A stretch of DNA of 8,345 nucleotides from Planctomycetota bacterium (GTDB lineage: Bacteria; Planctomycetota; UBA1135; GCA-002686595). Where the stretch lies: assembly GCA_011524785.1 (NCBI GenBank), contig WTJQ01000130.1:1-8345 (forward strand), in the 5' to 3' direction. How positions within the stretch are numbered: position 1 is the first letter of the stretch; every line of letters starts with the position of its first letter. Of the stretch, positions 1 through 6,120 are shown one piece after another. The notes beneath the pieces are model-generated. The model did not search any database and was not told the DNA's origin. It saw only the letters and a list, made by a program, of their open reading frames with translations. The position numbers and the translations under genes were made by a program.

Positions 1-1182
1 GACCTCGGACCGATCGTGACGCTCGACATGGGCGGGACGAGTACGGATGTGGCCTTCCACGATCCGGCCAGCGGGCTAGGCGGCTCGACCGGACGCGCGA
101 CCGTCGCGGGACACCCCGTCGCGCTCCCCACCCTCGACGTGCACACCATCGGCTGCGGAGGAGGGTCACTCATCACCCTCGACTCCGCGGGCGTCCTCCA
201 GGTTGGCCCCGAGAGCGCGGGCGCGGAGCCTGGCCCGATCTGCTTCGGCCGCGGCACCCAGCCGACGCTCACCGACGCCCTGTGCCTGCTCGGGCGGCTC
301 GGCGGCGGTCGCTTCCTGGGGGGCGCGATGGACCTCGAGCGAGGCCCCGTGGAGGAGGCGTTCGCCCGCCTCGGAGAGCGCCTGGGCTGCAGCGCTCGCG
401 AGGCCGCTGAGGCAGCGCTCCTCGTGGCGCGCGCCGCCATGCGGCGCGCGGTCTCGGTGATGACCATGCAGCGCGGCAAGGACCCCGCGCTGCTGACCCT
501 CGTGGCCTTCGGCGGAGGAGGCGGACTCCTCGCCGCCGAGCTGGCCGAGGACCTCGGCACGCCGCGCGTCCTCGTGCCCGCGAACGCCGGCGTGCTGTCT
601 GCCGTCGGCATGGTCCACGCGGAGGCCTCGCTGGACCACGCGCGAACCGTCCTGGAGCCGCTGGAAGCGTGGCCCGCCCGCAGACGCGCCAGCGCGTTCC
701 GCGAGCTGGAGGACCACGGCCGCACGCGGCTCCGGGCTGCTGGCCATGCGGCCCGCGCCTGCTCGTTCGAGCGGGTGCTCGAGCTTCGCTACCAGGGGCA
801 GAGCCACGAGCTCGCCGTCGCCGAGCAGCGCGATCCGGCGGCGGCCTTCCAGGCCCTGCACCAGACGCGCTTCGGATGGACGCCGGAGGAGGGCGAGATC
901 GAGCTCGTCCACCTGGGGAGCCGCGCCGTGGTGCGTCGGCCCGAGCCCGAGGTCCAGCGACTCCCACGGGCCCGGCGCGCACCGGCTGCTGCTCAGCTGG
1001 CCGCAGTGCGGATCGAGGGGCACTCCAGCCCCGTGCCGGCACTCGACCGCGCGCGGCTCGCGCCCGGCTCACGGATCGCAGGCCCAGCGGTGGTCGCAGA
1101 GGCGACTGCGACCACCTGGGTGCCGCCCGGCTGGACGGCCCGGGTCGTGCAGGCCGGGCACCTCCTCCTGGAGCGGAGCTGA
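1..1182 (+). CDS. hyuA: Hydantoinase/oxoprolinase A-type protein, C-terminal part (5' end outside window)
   Basis: This is the C-terminal 393 residues of a HyuA/5-oxoprolinase-type protein. The frame is open from base 1, so the gene starts outside the window; the GTG at 16 lies inside a conserved block and is not the true start. Visible hallmarks, numbering from the first codon, are the ATPase-like DMGGTSTDV motif (residues 9-17), GCGGGS (51-56), the VGPESAGAEPGP block (68-79), a PTLTDA block (88-93), QRGKDP (157-162), a glycine-rich segment (170-175) and the PANAGVLSAVGM block (193-204). The end, with GPAVV and WVPPGW, is the normal family C-terminus, so the 3' end is complete. Family members hydrolyse cyclic amides such as hydantoins or 5-oxoproline with ATP, usually with a HyuB partner. 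The missing part should be the N-terminal Hydant_A_N domain. The substrate cannot be told. It converges with the chemotaxis operon and is probably unrelated to it. The symbol marks the family only. Confidence 0.93.
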   Translation, partial: DLGPIVTLDMGGTSTDVAFHDPASGLGGSTGRATVAGHPVALPTLDVHTIGCGGGSLITLDSAGVLQVGPESAGAEPGPICFGRGTQPTLTDALCLLGRLGGGRFLGGAMDLERGPVEEAFARLGERLGCSAREAAEAALLVARAAMRRAVSVMTMQRGKDPALLTLVAFGGGGGLLAAELAEDLGTPRVLVPANAGVLSAVGMVHAEASLDHARTVLEPLEAWPARRRASAFRELEDHGRTRLRAAGHAARACSFERVLELRYQGQSHELAVAEQRDPAAAFQALHQTRFGWTPEEGEIELVHLGSRAVVRRPEPEVQRLPRARRAPAAAQLAAVRIEGHSSPVPALDRARLAPGSRIAGPAVVAEATATTWVPPGWTARVVQAGHLLLERS

Positions 1183-1196
1183 CGCGAGCAGTCGCG
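1183..1196. terminator. Small GC-rich hairpin between convergent genes (possible weak terminator)
   Basis: The gap between the two converging stop codons is only 17 bp. It contains a perfect 5-bp inverted repeat, CGCGA and TCGCG, around the 4-nt loop GCAG. The position suits a bidirectional terminator. The stem is short, no T-tract follows on either strand, and such repeats arise easily in GC-rich DNA, so termination here is only a possibility. Confidence 0.2.
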
Positions 1197-1199
1197 CCC

Positions 1200-1772
1200 T
1201 CAGACGAGGGGCGGCAGCAGCATCAGGAACGGGAACGCCGGGAAGTCCCCGATGCGCCCCTCCCCGCGGACGACGACCAGGGGCTCCCCCTCCTCGTAGG
1301 GCATGGCCGGGCGAACGCCGGCGCGCACTCCCTGGCAGCCGCCGAAGCGTGCCGTGACGTCCCCGTCGAACAGGGAGCGCAGGCAGGCATCGACCCCGCC
1401 CCCGACGAAGTTGCCCACCTCCATGACGGCGTCCTTCGTCGTCTCGTCGAGGTTGACGCTCCGCCTGTGGGTGGCCACGGCCTCGTCCGGGACCATCAGC
1501 AGGTAGCAGGCCAGCGACACGGCCTCCGCGAGCGGCAGCAGGAGCGTGCCCCAGCGATCGACCGGAGCCCCGGGGGCGCGCTGGTCACGGAAGCGGAGCC
1601 GGAAGGAGATGTGCACCTTGTCCGTCCCGGCGGCCCGCTCGGACTGCTCCTCGACGAGCCGGAGGGCCAGGACCACGTCCTGGTCGCAGATCTGGCCCAG
1701 GTCCTCACCGACCCGGCCCAGGAGAGCGGTCGCGAGGTCCTCCCGCGAGGGGGTCGCATGGACGGCGGCCAT
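1200..1772 (-). CDS. Third CheX/CheC-type phosphatase-like protein, divergent (190 aa)
   Basis: The last gene of the operon encodes 190 residues. Overall it looks unlike textbook CheX, but residues 114-125 fit the CheC/CheX/FliY phosphatase signature D-xxx-E-xx-N-xxx-G, with D114, E118, N121 and G125. In that family the Glu and Asn position water for removing phosphate from CheY-P, so a cytoplasmic CheY-P phosphatase role, or a CheX-fold regulatory role, is inferred. The hydrophobic stretch at residues 76-93 (TLLLPLAEAVSLACYLLM) precedes the motif and is more likely a buried strand and helix than a membrane segment. The C-terminus is unusually hydrophobic and proline-rich (FPAFPFLMLLPPLV). 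The ATG at 1772 was chosen because it lies 2 bp after the preceding stop and has a GGAGGG ribosome site 9 nt upstream. The frame stays open to 1991, but that part is low-complexity Arg/Pro-rich sequence antisense-free and covered by the upstream gene in another frame. The only neighbours with a matching role are the two cheY-cheX pairs upstream. The motif is clear; the family assignment beyond it is moderate. Confidence 0.72.
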   Translation of the reverse strand: MAAVHATPSREDLATALLGRVGEDLGQICDQDVVLALRLVEEQSERAAGTDKVHISFRLRFRDQRAPGAPVDRWGTLLLPLAEAVSLACYLLMVPDEAVATHRRSVNLDETTKDAVMEVGNFVGGGVDACLRSLFDGDVTARFGGCQGVRAGVRPAMPYEEGEPLVVVRGEGRIGDFPAFPFLMLLPPLV

Positions 1773-1774
1773 GC

Positions 1775-2392
1775 TCAGGCGCCCTCCGCGCTGCCCGCGT
1801 CGGTCCAGATCTCCATGGCGAACGAGCACTTGCTCAGGCGATACACCTGGCTGCGTCCCGTCGCCGAGGGACCGTCGCCCAGGGTCGGGCCGACGTTGGC
1901 CGGATCCAGGGGGCCCGGGACCCCGAGCTGGAAGGTGCCGAGCGGGTCGAGCGCGCGGGTCTTGAGGGTGCCCGCCACGAGGTTCACGCACTCGCCGAGG
2001 GCGTCCTGGACGTCCTCGTCCTCGAGCACCTCGTCCGGCTCCATCATGAGCATGCTGCGGGTGATCTCCTCGGCCGCGGTCCGCCCTGCGCGGAGGACGA
2101 CGGCGCCCGAGACGGCCCCCGTGAACTCGACCTCGATCCCGCAGTCGAACTCCCCGGCGGAGTCGTCGCCAGGGTCCTGCTTGGCTGCGGGCTCGGAGCC
2201 GGACTCCTCCCCGATCGCGTTCGTCGGCAGGGCCGCAGGGACCGCATCCCCCGCGAGCTGGGCGGCGTCCGCGTCGTCGAAGGAGAACAGCATCGAGACG
2301 AAGACCTCGCGCACGCAGTCCTTGAGGACCTCGACGAGCTCCTCGGCGGCGAGCTGGCGCGTCGCGTCTGCAGACAAGTGGGACTCAACCAA
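1775..2392 (-). CDS. CheX-like CheY-P phosphatase with acidic insert, TTG start (205 aa)
   Basis: This cytoplasmic protein of the CheX/CheC phosphatase family probably dephosphorylates one of the operon's CheY proteins. Residues 130-141 give the signature D130-xxx-E134-xx-N137-xxx-G141 (reads DALGECVNLVAG). The N-terminal helix (VEVLKDCVREVFVSMLF, residues 20-36) resembles the start of CheX proteins. Between about residues 56 and 82 is a low-complexity, acidic, Ala/Gly/Ser-rich insert that probably forms a flexible loop. At 205 residues it is longer than the usual 150-160 of CheX, and the insert and a C-terminal extension explain this. No ATG sits near the expected start. The TTG at 2392 is preceded at 6 nt by GGAGG and overlaps the end of cheY-2 by 8 nt, implying translational coupling. 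A second TTG at 2377 has no good ribosome site. The stop is 2 bp before the next ATG. FliY/FliM-like or CheC identity is less likely because only one signature is present. Confidence 0.8.
   Translation of the reverse strand: MVESHLSADATRQLAAEELVEVLKDCVREVFVSMLFSFDDADAAQLAGDAVPAALPTNAIGEESGSEPAAKQDPGDDSAGEFDCGIEVEFTGAVSGAVVLRAGRTAAEEITRSMLMMEPDEVLEDEDVQDALGECVNLVAGTLKTRALDPLGTFQLGVPGPLDPANVGPTLGDGPSATGRSQVYRLSKCSFAMEIWTDAGSAEGA
1782..1787 (-). promoter_or_regulatory. Ribosome binding site GGAGGG fixing the start at 1772
   Basis: A strong Shine-Dalgarno sequence lies 9 nt before the ATG at 1772, inside the last codons of the preceding gene. It supports this start over the longer open frame beginning at 1991. 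Confidence 0.6.
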
Positions 2393-2759
2393 GGTGGGCC
2401 TCCAGCGCGTCCTTGATCGCATCGGCGGTGAAGGGCTTCGTGACGTAGCCGTTGGCACCGCGGTCCATCGCCGTCTGGACCATGGCCTCGCCTCCCTCGG
2501 TGGTGACCATCACCACGCCGAGGGCGGAGCTGTCGTGCTGCGTCCTCAGCTGCGTGACGAGCTCGATGCCGTTCATCTCCGGCATGTTGATGTCACTCAG
2601 CACGACCCGAACGGCCGGGTCCCCGGCGAGCACGCTGAGCGCTTCGACTCCGTTCTCGGCCTCCAGCACGTCATCGAACGACAGGCCCGTCTGGCGCAGG
2701 GTCCGGCGGATGATCTTCCGCATCGTGCTCGAGTCGTCGACCACCAGGATCTTCTTCAT
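2385..2759 (-). CDS. cheY: CheY-type single-domain response regulator (second copy, 124 aa)
   Basis: A receiver domain with no output domain: it accepts phosphate from CheA and carries the signal by diffusion, classically to a flagellar or pilus motor. All key residues are present: acidic pocket D8-D9, phosphorylation site D56 (in LSDINMPEMNG), switch Thr T86, Tyr Y105 and conserved Lys K108 in the KPF motif. The length of 124 residues is normal. It begins with the typical MKKILVVDDSS. The ATG at 2759 follows a purine-rich ribosome site; the frame runs further upstream to 3209, but that part is Arg-rich shadow of cheX-1. The 3' end overlaps the TTG start of the next cheX-like gene by 8 nt. 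Compared with the first CheY (D54, WNMP) it is clearly a different paralogue, so the two may have separate targets or one may act as a phosphate sink. Which is the motor-binding one cannot be decided here. Confidence 0.94.
   Translation of the reverse strand: MKKILVVDDSSTMRKIIRRTLRQTGLSFDDVLEAENGVEALSVLAGDPAVRVVLSDINMPEMNGIELVTQLRTQHDSSALGVVMVTTEGGEAMVQTAMDRGANGYVTKPFTADAIKDALEAHLG
2399..2403 (-). promoter_or_regulatory. GGAGG ribosome binding site supporting the TTG start at 2392
   Basis: GGAGG ends 6 nt before the TTG at 2392 and lies within the last codons of cheY-2. It is the main reason for choosing this non-ATG start and for proposing translational coupling of the two genes. Confidence 0.55.
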
Positions 2760-2764
2760 GGGTT

Positions 2765-2777
2765 CCTCTCTCTCTCC
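2765..2777 (-). promoter_or_regulatory. GA-repeat ribosome binding region before cheY-2
   Basis: In the 26-bp gap before cheY-2 the minus strand reads GGAGAGAGAGAGG, followed by five nucleotides and the ATG at 2759. The GA dinucleotide run offers several overlapping Shine-Dalgarno registers (GGAG, GAGG). The run is also a candidate for slippage, which could tune expression. It is the only A/G-rich unstructured stretch in this GC-rich operon. Confidence 0.5.
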
Positions 2778-2785
2778 AATTCGAT

Positions 2786-3271
2786 TCAGGACGCGGAGCC
2801 GGTGTCCGCGGCCACTCCTCCCCACCCCGCAGCCGGAGTGAGGGTGACGGCGAAGCGGTCCCCGAGGGAGCCGCTGTAGGTGAGGCGCGTCGAGCTCGAC
2901 GAGACCGCCGCGCCCTCCCGGACCTCGGGCAGGCCGAGGACCGAGGGCCCGGGCAGCAGCGCCTTGGCGTTGCCCGCCAGCATGTTGGCCACCTCGCAGA
3001 GGGCCTCGAGCTGCTCGGCGGCGTCGGAGCCCGCGGTCCCGAAGAGCGCCGCGGCGAGCCGCTCGGCGAAGGCGCAGTCGCCCTCCAGGGTGAAGACCCC
3101 GTTCCAGGCGCCACGGATCTCCAGCTCGGCGGCGTGGCACGACTCGGGTGTGCCGTCCGCCTCGGCCGACTCCATCGGGGGCACCTCGTCGCCGAGGACC
3201 GTGGCCCACACGAGCTCGACGATCTCCTGGAGCTCCGCCCGCATGGGCTGGCTGTCACTGGAGGTGGTCAT
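2786..3271 (-). CDS. cheX: CheX, CheY-P phosphatase (161 aa)
   Basis: CheX proteins are cytoplasmic, dimeric phosphatases that remove phosphate from CheY-P to end the signal, replacing CheZ in many bacteria. Residues 89-100 carry the family signature, reading EALCEVANMLAG with E93 and N96 as the expected catalytic pair, followed by N101-A102-K103. This E-xx-NM-xx-GN form is the one typical of CheX. The first signature position is Glu, where Asp or Ser is more usual. The rest shows alternating strands and helices of the CheX fold, and the 161-residue length is normal for the family. The ATG at 3271 overlaps the TGA of cheY-1 in an ATGA arrangement and has GGGAGGG just upstream, so the two proteins are probably made in coupled amounts. 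This is the most canonical of the three CheX-type proteins in the operon. Confidence 0.87.
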   Translation of the reverse strand: MTTSSDSQPMRAELQEIVELVWATVLGDEVPPMESAEADGTPESCHAAELEIRGAWNGVFTLEGDCAFAERLAAALFGTAGSDAAEQLEALCEVANMLAGNAKALLPGPSVLGLPEVREGAAVSSSSTRLTYSGSLGDRFAVTLTPAAGWGGVAADTGSAS

Positions 3272-3645
3272 GCCGCCCTCCCGAACAGGAGCTCGATCTT
3301 CGCCAGGAGGTCCTCCTGGGCGAAGGGCTTCATCAGGTACTCGTTGGCCCCTGCAGCCAGCGCGCGGACCATCTGCTCGGACTCGACCTCGGTGGTCACC
3401 ATCATCATGGTGAGTGCCCGCAGGTCGCCGCGGCCGCGCACGGCCTTGAGGAACGAGTACCCGTCCATGACGGGCATGTTCCAGTCCACGAGGATCAGGT
3501 CCGGCAGGTCGCTGCCGCAGCGCTCGAGGTACTCGAGCGCCTCCTGCCCATCCGCAGCCTGCTCGACCTCGTGGCCGAGGTCCTGGAGCATCCGGTCCAG
3601 CATGACGCGGATGGCTCGGGAGTCGTCGATGATCAGTACACGCAT
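3268..3645 (-). CDS. cheY: CheY-type single-domain response regulator (first copy, 125 aa)
   Basis: A stand-alone receiver domain and presumed phosphate acceptor from CheA. Visible residues are D7-D8 of the acidic pocket, phosphorylation site D54 in LVDWNMPVMDG, switch Thr T84, aromatic switch residue Y103 and conserved Lys K106 in MKPF. The 125-residue length leaves no room for a DNA-binding or enzymatic domain. The DWNMP form with M80-M81-M82 before the switch Thr is common in CheY proteins sitting in CheX-containing operons. The ATG at 3645 has no convincing Shine-Dalgarno sequence in the 38-bp gap after cheR, unlike the genes downstream. The stop overlaps the cheX-1 start by 4 nt. It differs clearly from the second CheY, so this is not a recent duplication. 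Confidence 0.94.
   Translation of the reverse strand: MRVLIIDDSRAIRVMLDRMLQDLGHEVEQAADGQEALEYLERCGSDLPDLILVDWNMPVMDGYSFLKAVRGRGDLRALTMMMVTTEVESEQMVRALAAGANEYLMKPFAQEDLLAKIELLFGRAA
3276..3282 (-). promoter_or_regulatory. GGGAGGG ribosome binding site for cheX-1
   Basis: A strong Shine-Dalgarno match lies a few bases before the ATG at 3271, inside the 3' end of cheY-1. With the ATGA overlap it supports both the chosen start and coupled translation. Confidence 0.55.
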
Positions 3646-3683
3646 GGCATCAGGTCGGTGGAGCGAGCGAGAGCGGTGCCGAC

Positions 3684-4532
3684 TCAGGAGGCGAGGCGGC
3701 CTGCACGGGAGGAACGAAGAGGAGAGAAGATCCCACCCGAGCCGCCGAAGGCCGGCTCGAACAGGTCCCGGCCCTCGAGGAGGGACTCGGTGCGCGAGAC
3801 CACCAGGAAGCCATCCGGCCGCAGCGCGGTGCGCGCGCGGTCGAGGATCCGATGGCGGGTCGGCAGGTCGAAGTAGATGAGGACGTTGCGCAGCAGGACC
3901 AGGTCCGCGCGCGGGGCCGTCGTCGTCGGATGGACGAGGTTGTACTCACGGACCTCGACCATGCGCCGCAGGTCCTCCTTGACGGCCCACTTGGCGCCTC
4001 GGCGCTCGAAGTGCTGCACCAGCAGGGGTGCGGGCATGCCGCGGTTGACCTCGTACTGGCTGTAGACGCCGTCCCGGGTCCGCTCGAGCATGGCCGAGGA
4101 GATGTCCGTCGCGACGATCCGCACGCGCCATGCGCTCAGGTCGGGGACGACCTCGTGGAGGAGCATCGCGAGGCTGTAGGCCTCCTGACCGCTGGAGCTG
4201 GCGGCGACCCAGATCGTGAGGGCGCGCTCGTCACGGCGGGCCTCGAGCAGCTGGGGAAGGACCTGCTCTCGCAGGGAGTCGAACGAGCGGGGGTCGCGGA
4301 AGAACGAGGTCTCGTTCGTGGTCATCGCGTCGAGGACCGCGCGACGCACCTCGGGGCGGCCCTTGGCGCGCAGCAGACTCATCAGCTCGGCCGGCCCGGA
4401 CAGCTCGAACTGGCGGATGACGGGCAGGAGGCGCGCCTGCAGGAGGCTGCCCTTGCCGTCCCCCACGACGATGCCGAGCTCGTCGAGCACGAGCTGGCTC
4501 AGCCAGGCCTGATCTTCGCTGCGGAATTCCAC
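3684..4532 (-). CDS. cheR: CheR, chemoreceptor glutamate O-methyltransferase (282 aa)
   Basis: CheR transfers methyl groups from S-adenosylmethionine to glutamates of chemoreceptors, giving sensory adaptation together with CheB. The protein has the all-helical N-terminal domain (about 1-68), then TTNETSFFRD (71-80), the SAM-binding motif I region IWVAASSSGQEAYSLAM (107-123), the acidic ATDIS (141-145) that would contact the SAM ribose, REYNL (195-199), and the NVLIYFD block (216-222). The length of 282 residues is normal and no TPR domain is attached. Motif I has Ala (residue 118) where Pro is usual (EPYS), a mild variation unlikely to abolish activity. The start is GTG at 4532, 7 bp after the cheB stop, with GGGGAG a little upstream. 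It directly follows cheB, its functional opposite. Its receptor substrates are not encoded in this window. Confidence 0.95.
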   Translation of the reverse strand: MEFRSEDQAWLSQLVLDELGIVVGDGKGSLLQARLLPVIRQFELSGPAELMSLLRAKGRPEVRRAVLDAMTTNETSFFRDPRSFDSLREQVLPQLLEARRDERALTIWVAASSSGQEAYSLAMLLHEVVPDLSAWRVRIVATDISSAMLERTRDGVYSQYEVNRGMPAPLLVQHFERRGAKWAVKEDLRRMVEVREYNLVHPTTTAPRADLVLLRNVLIYFDLPTRHRILDRARTALRPDGFLVVSRTESLLEGRDLFEPAFGGSGGIFSPLRSSRAGRLAS

Positions 4533-4539
4533 GATCCGT

Positions 4540-5613
4540 TCAACTCCCCGTCCGACGGGCCAGGAGATTGCCGCGGCTGGCCCTGCGGGCCGCCTCCACC
4601 GCGAGTTGCTCCGGAGTGCCTGTGAAGTCGGCCAATCCGGCCTCGGTCACGAACCCCGGCATGCCCCACACGACCGAGGATTCCCGGTCCTGGGCCATGA
4701 CCTGTCCGTTGGCCGCGTCGACCACCTGACAGCCCGCGAGTCCGTCCGCGCCCATCCCCGTGAGGATCACCGCGAGGACGCCGCCGGCGTACGCAGCGCT
4801 CGCCGTGCGCAGCAGCGGATCGACGGCGGGGCGGCACGAGTTCTCCTCGGGGCCCGTGTCCAGGGCGAGGCGGGGACCGCCGGGCCCCTTCTCGACGAGG
4901 AGGTGGTAGCCGCCCTGCGCGATCCACACATCCCCCGGGCGCAGGACCTCACCGCCGCTGGCCTCACGGACGCGCAGCCCGGCCTGGGCATCGATGCGCT
5001 CGGCCAAGAGGCGCGTGAAGGTCGGCGGCATGTGCTGCACGACCACCACGGGAACGGGCAGGTCGGCGGGGAGGCCGGTGAGGAAGGTCGAGAGCGCCTC
5101 GGGACCCCCGGTCGAGCTCCCCACCACGAGCACGCGCGGGGGCCGGGGCAGGCCCAGGCGCTTGCGGGGAGCTGCGGGAGCCGGCGTGCTCGGGCGGGAC
5201 TGCCTCCCCGCAAGGGCGCGGATGCGTGGCACCAGCTCCCTCTGGATCTGCTCCAGCGCTCCCCCCTGCCCCGAGAGGCTCGTGGGCTTGGCGCAGACGT
5301 CCGAGGCGCCCCGGAAGAGCGCATCCGTGGTCACCCTCGCACCGCGCTCGGTGAGGGTGCTGAACATGATCACCGGCAGCTCCCGCCAGCGCCGACGGAT
5401 GTGGTCGAGCGTCTCCAGCCCGTCCATCCCCGGCATCTCCACGTCCAGGACGACGACGTCGGGCTCCAGCTCCTCGATCCGAACGAGCGCGCGCTCGCCG
5501 TCCATGGCGGAGCCGCAGACCTCGATCCCCCCCGCACCGTCCAGGGTGCGGCTGAGCGCGCCACGGATGACCGCGGAGTCGTCCACGACGAGGACTCGAA
5601 TCGCCTCGCCCAT
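4540..5613 (-). CDS. cheB: CheB, receptor methylesterase/glutamine deamidase (357 aa)
   Basis: A phosphorylation-activated cytoplasmic enzyme that removes methyl groups from (and can deamidate) chemoreceptors. The N-terminal receiver domain (about 1-125) has D11-D12, phosphorylation site D57 in LDVEMPGMDG, the MFSTLTERGA segment (83-92) typical of CheB and K109 in AKP. A Pro/Ala/Arg-rich linker (about 135-158) follows. The C-terminal methylesterase domain has the expected catalytic triad: S167 in GSSTGG, H194 in VQHMP and D290 in GMGADG. Length and order are normal, so it should be fully active. ATG at 5613 lies 4 bp after the cheW stop; the ribosome site is weak (GGGG, 9 nt upstream), suggesting coupling to cheW translation. 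Activation by phosphate from the CheA of this operon is inferred from family knowledge. No CheD deamidase gene is nearby. Confidence 0.96.
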   Translation of the reverse strand: MGEAIRVLVVDDSAVIRGALSRTLDGAGGIEVCGSAMDGERALVRIEELEPDVVVLDVEMPGMDGLETLDHIRRRWRELPVIMFSTLTERGARVTTDALFRGASDVCAKPTSLSGQGGALEQIQRELVPRIRALAGRQSRPSTPAPAAPRKRLGLPRPPRVLVVGSSTGGPEALSTFLTGLPADLPVPVVVVQHMPPTFTRLLAERIDAQAGLRVREASGGEVLRPGDVWIAQGGYHLLVEKGPGGPRLALDTGPEENSCRPAVDPLLRTASAAYAGGVLAVILTGMGADGLAGCQVVDAANGQVMAQDRESSVVWGMPGFVTEAGLADFTGTPEQLAVEAARRASRGNLLARRTGS

Positions 5614-5617
5614 GGTC

Positions 5618-6076
5618 TCAGGCCCCGAGCTCGACGGCGCGACGCGACTCCAGCTCGGCGGCGGCCGCGCTGTCGAGGACGAGCAGGAGGTGGTCCTCCA
5701 GCTTGAAGACCCCCGTGACGAGCTCGCGGAGGAAGCCCGGCATGGTGTCCGGCGGAGGCTCGAACGCGGCCTCCTCGACCTCGATCACGTCCCCGATCTC
5801 GTCCACGAGGAAGGAGACGGCCCCGCCGTCGGAGTGCAGGACGACGTTGGTCGGGAGGCGGTCCCCCTCCTCGCGGTCGGGCAGGCCGACCCGACGACGG
5901 AGGTCGATCGCGGTCACGATCTGCCCCCGCAGGTTGATGAGGCCGCTGACCGCGTCGGCAGCCAGGGGCACGCGCGTCATCTCCTGGAAGCGCAGGATCT
6001 CCTGGACCTCGAGGACGTCGACGCCGAAGTGCTGGCCGCCGAGGTAGAAGGTGCAGTACTGGGTGGGGAGGTTCAT
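5618..6076 (-). CDS. cheW: CheW, receptor-kinase coupling protein (152 aa)
   Basis: CheW is a small scaffold with the SH3-like double-barrel fold that links CheA to the tips of chemoreceptors in the signalling array. The sequence shows the typical opening strand (YCTFYLGGQHFGVDV, residues 7-21), the EILRF helix, VSGLINLRGQIVTAIDLRRRVG (split here as residues 43-64) containing the conserved R50-G51, VDEIGDVIEV (91-100) and the C-terminal GVFKLEDHLLLVLD strand region (122-135). Its 152 residues make one complete CheW domain with no fusion. ATG at 6076 has GGAG 7 nt upstream and lies 44 bp after the cheA stop. It sits between the kinase and the adaptation enzymes, as in many che operons. Since CheA already has two CheW-like domains, this stand-alone CheW would supply the third SH3-like unit of the array. 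Confidence 0.95.
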   Translation of the reverse strand: MNLPTQYCTFYLGGQHFGVDVLEVQEILRFQEMTRVPLAADAVSGLINLRGQIVTAIDLRRRVGLPDREEGDRLPTNVVLHSDGGAVSFLVDEIGDVIEVEEAAFEPPPDTMPGFLRELVTGVFKLEDHLLLVLDSAAAAELESRRAVELGA

Positions 6077-6120
6077 GGTCGTGCTCCGGTTCGGGCGATG
6101 GGCTGGGTGACGGTCTCGGC

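Noticed and set aside
1773..1991. N-terminal extension of the last gene up to an ATG at 1991.
   Set aside because: The extra 73 residues are Arg/Gly/Pro-rich and cover the conserved 3' part of the preceding gene; the ATG at 1772 has a good ribosome site and correct operon spacing.
2765..2777. The GA dinucleotide run taken as a microsatellite or phase-variation switch.
   Set aside because: It has only about five units and lies outside any coding frame, and its role as a ribosome site explains it. Slippage remains possible but is unsupported.
669..2879. A 736-codon open reading frame on the plus strand antisense to several che genes.
   Set aside because: It crosses the end of the HyuA-type gene and runs antisense to four well-conserved minus-strand genes. 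Its translation is Arg/Ala/Pro/Gly-rich with no domain, as expected of shadow frames in GC-rich DNA.
2760..3209. N-terminal extension of the second cheY to an upstream start at 3209.
   Set aside because: The added part is low-complexity shadow of cheX-1, while the ATG at 2759 begins a textbook receiver domain behind a purine-rich ribosome site.
3646..3683. The 38-bp gap between cheR and cheY-1, with a GAGCGAGCGAGAGCGG run, considered as an internal promoter or regulatory repeat.
   Set aside because: No -10/-35 pattern, inverted repeat or clear operator is visible; it is too short and too GC-rich to support a call.
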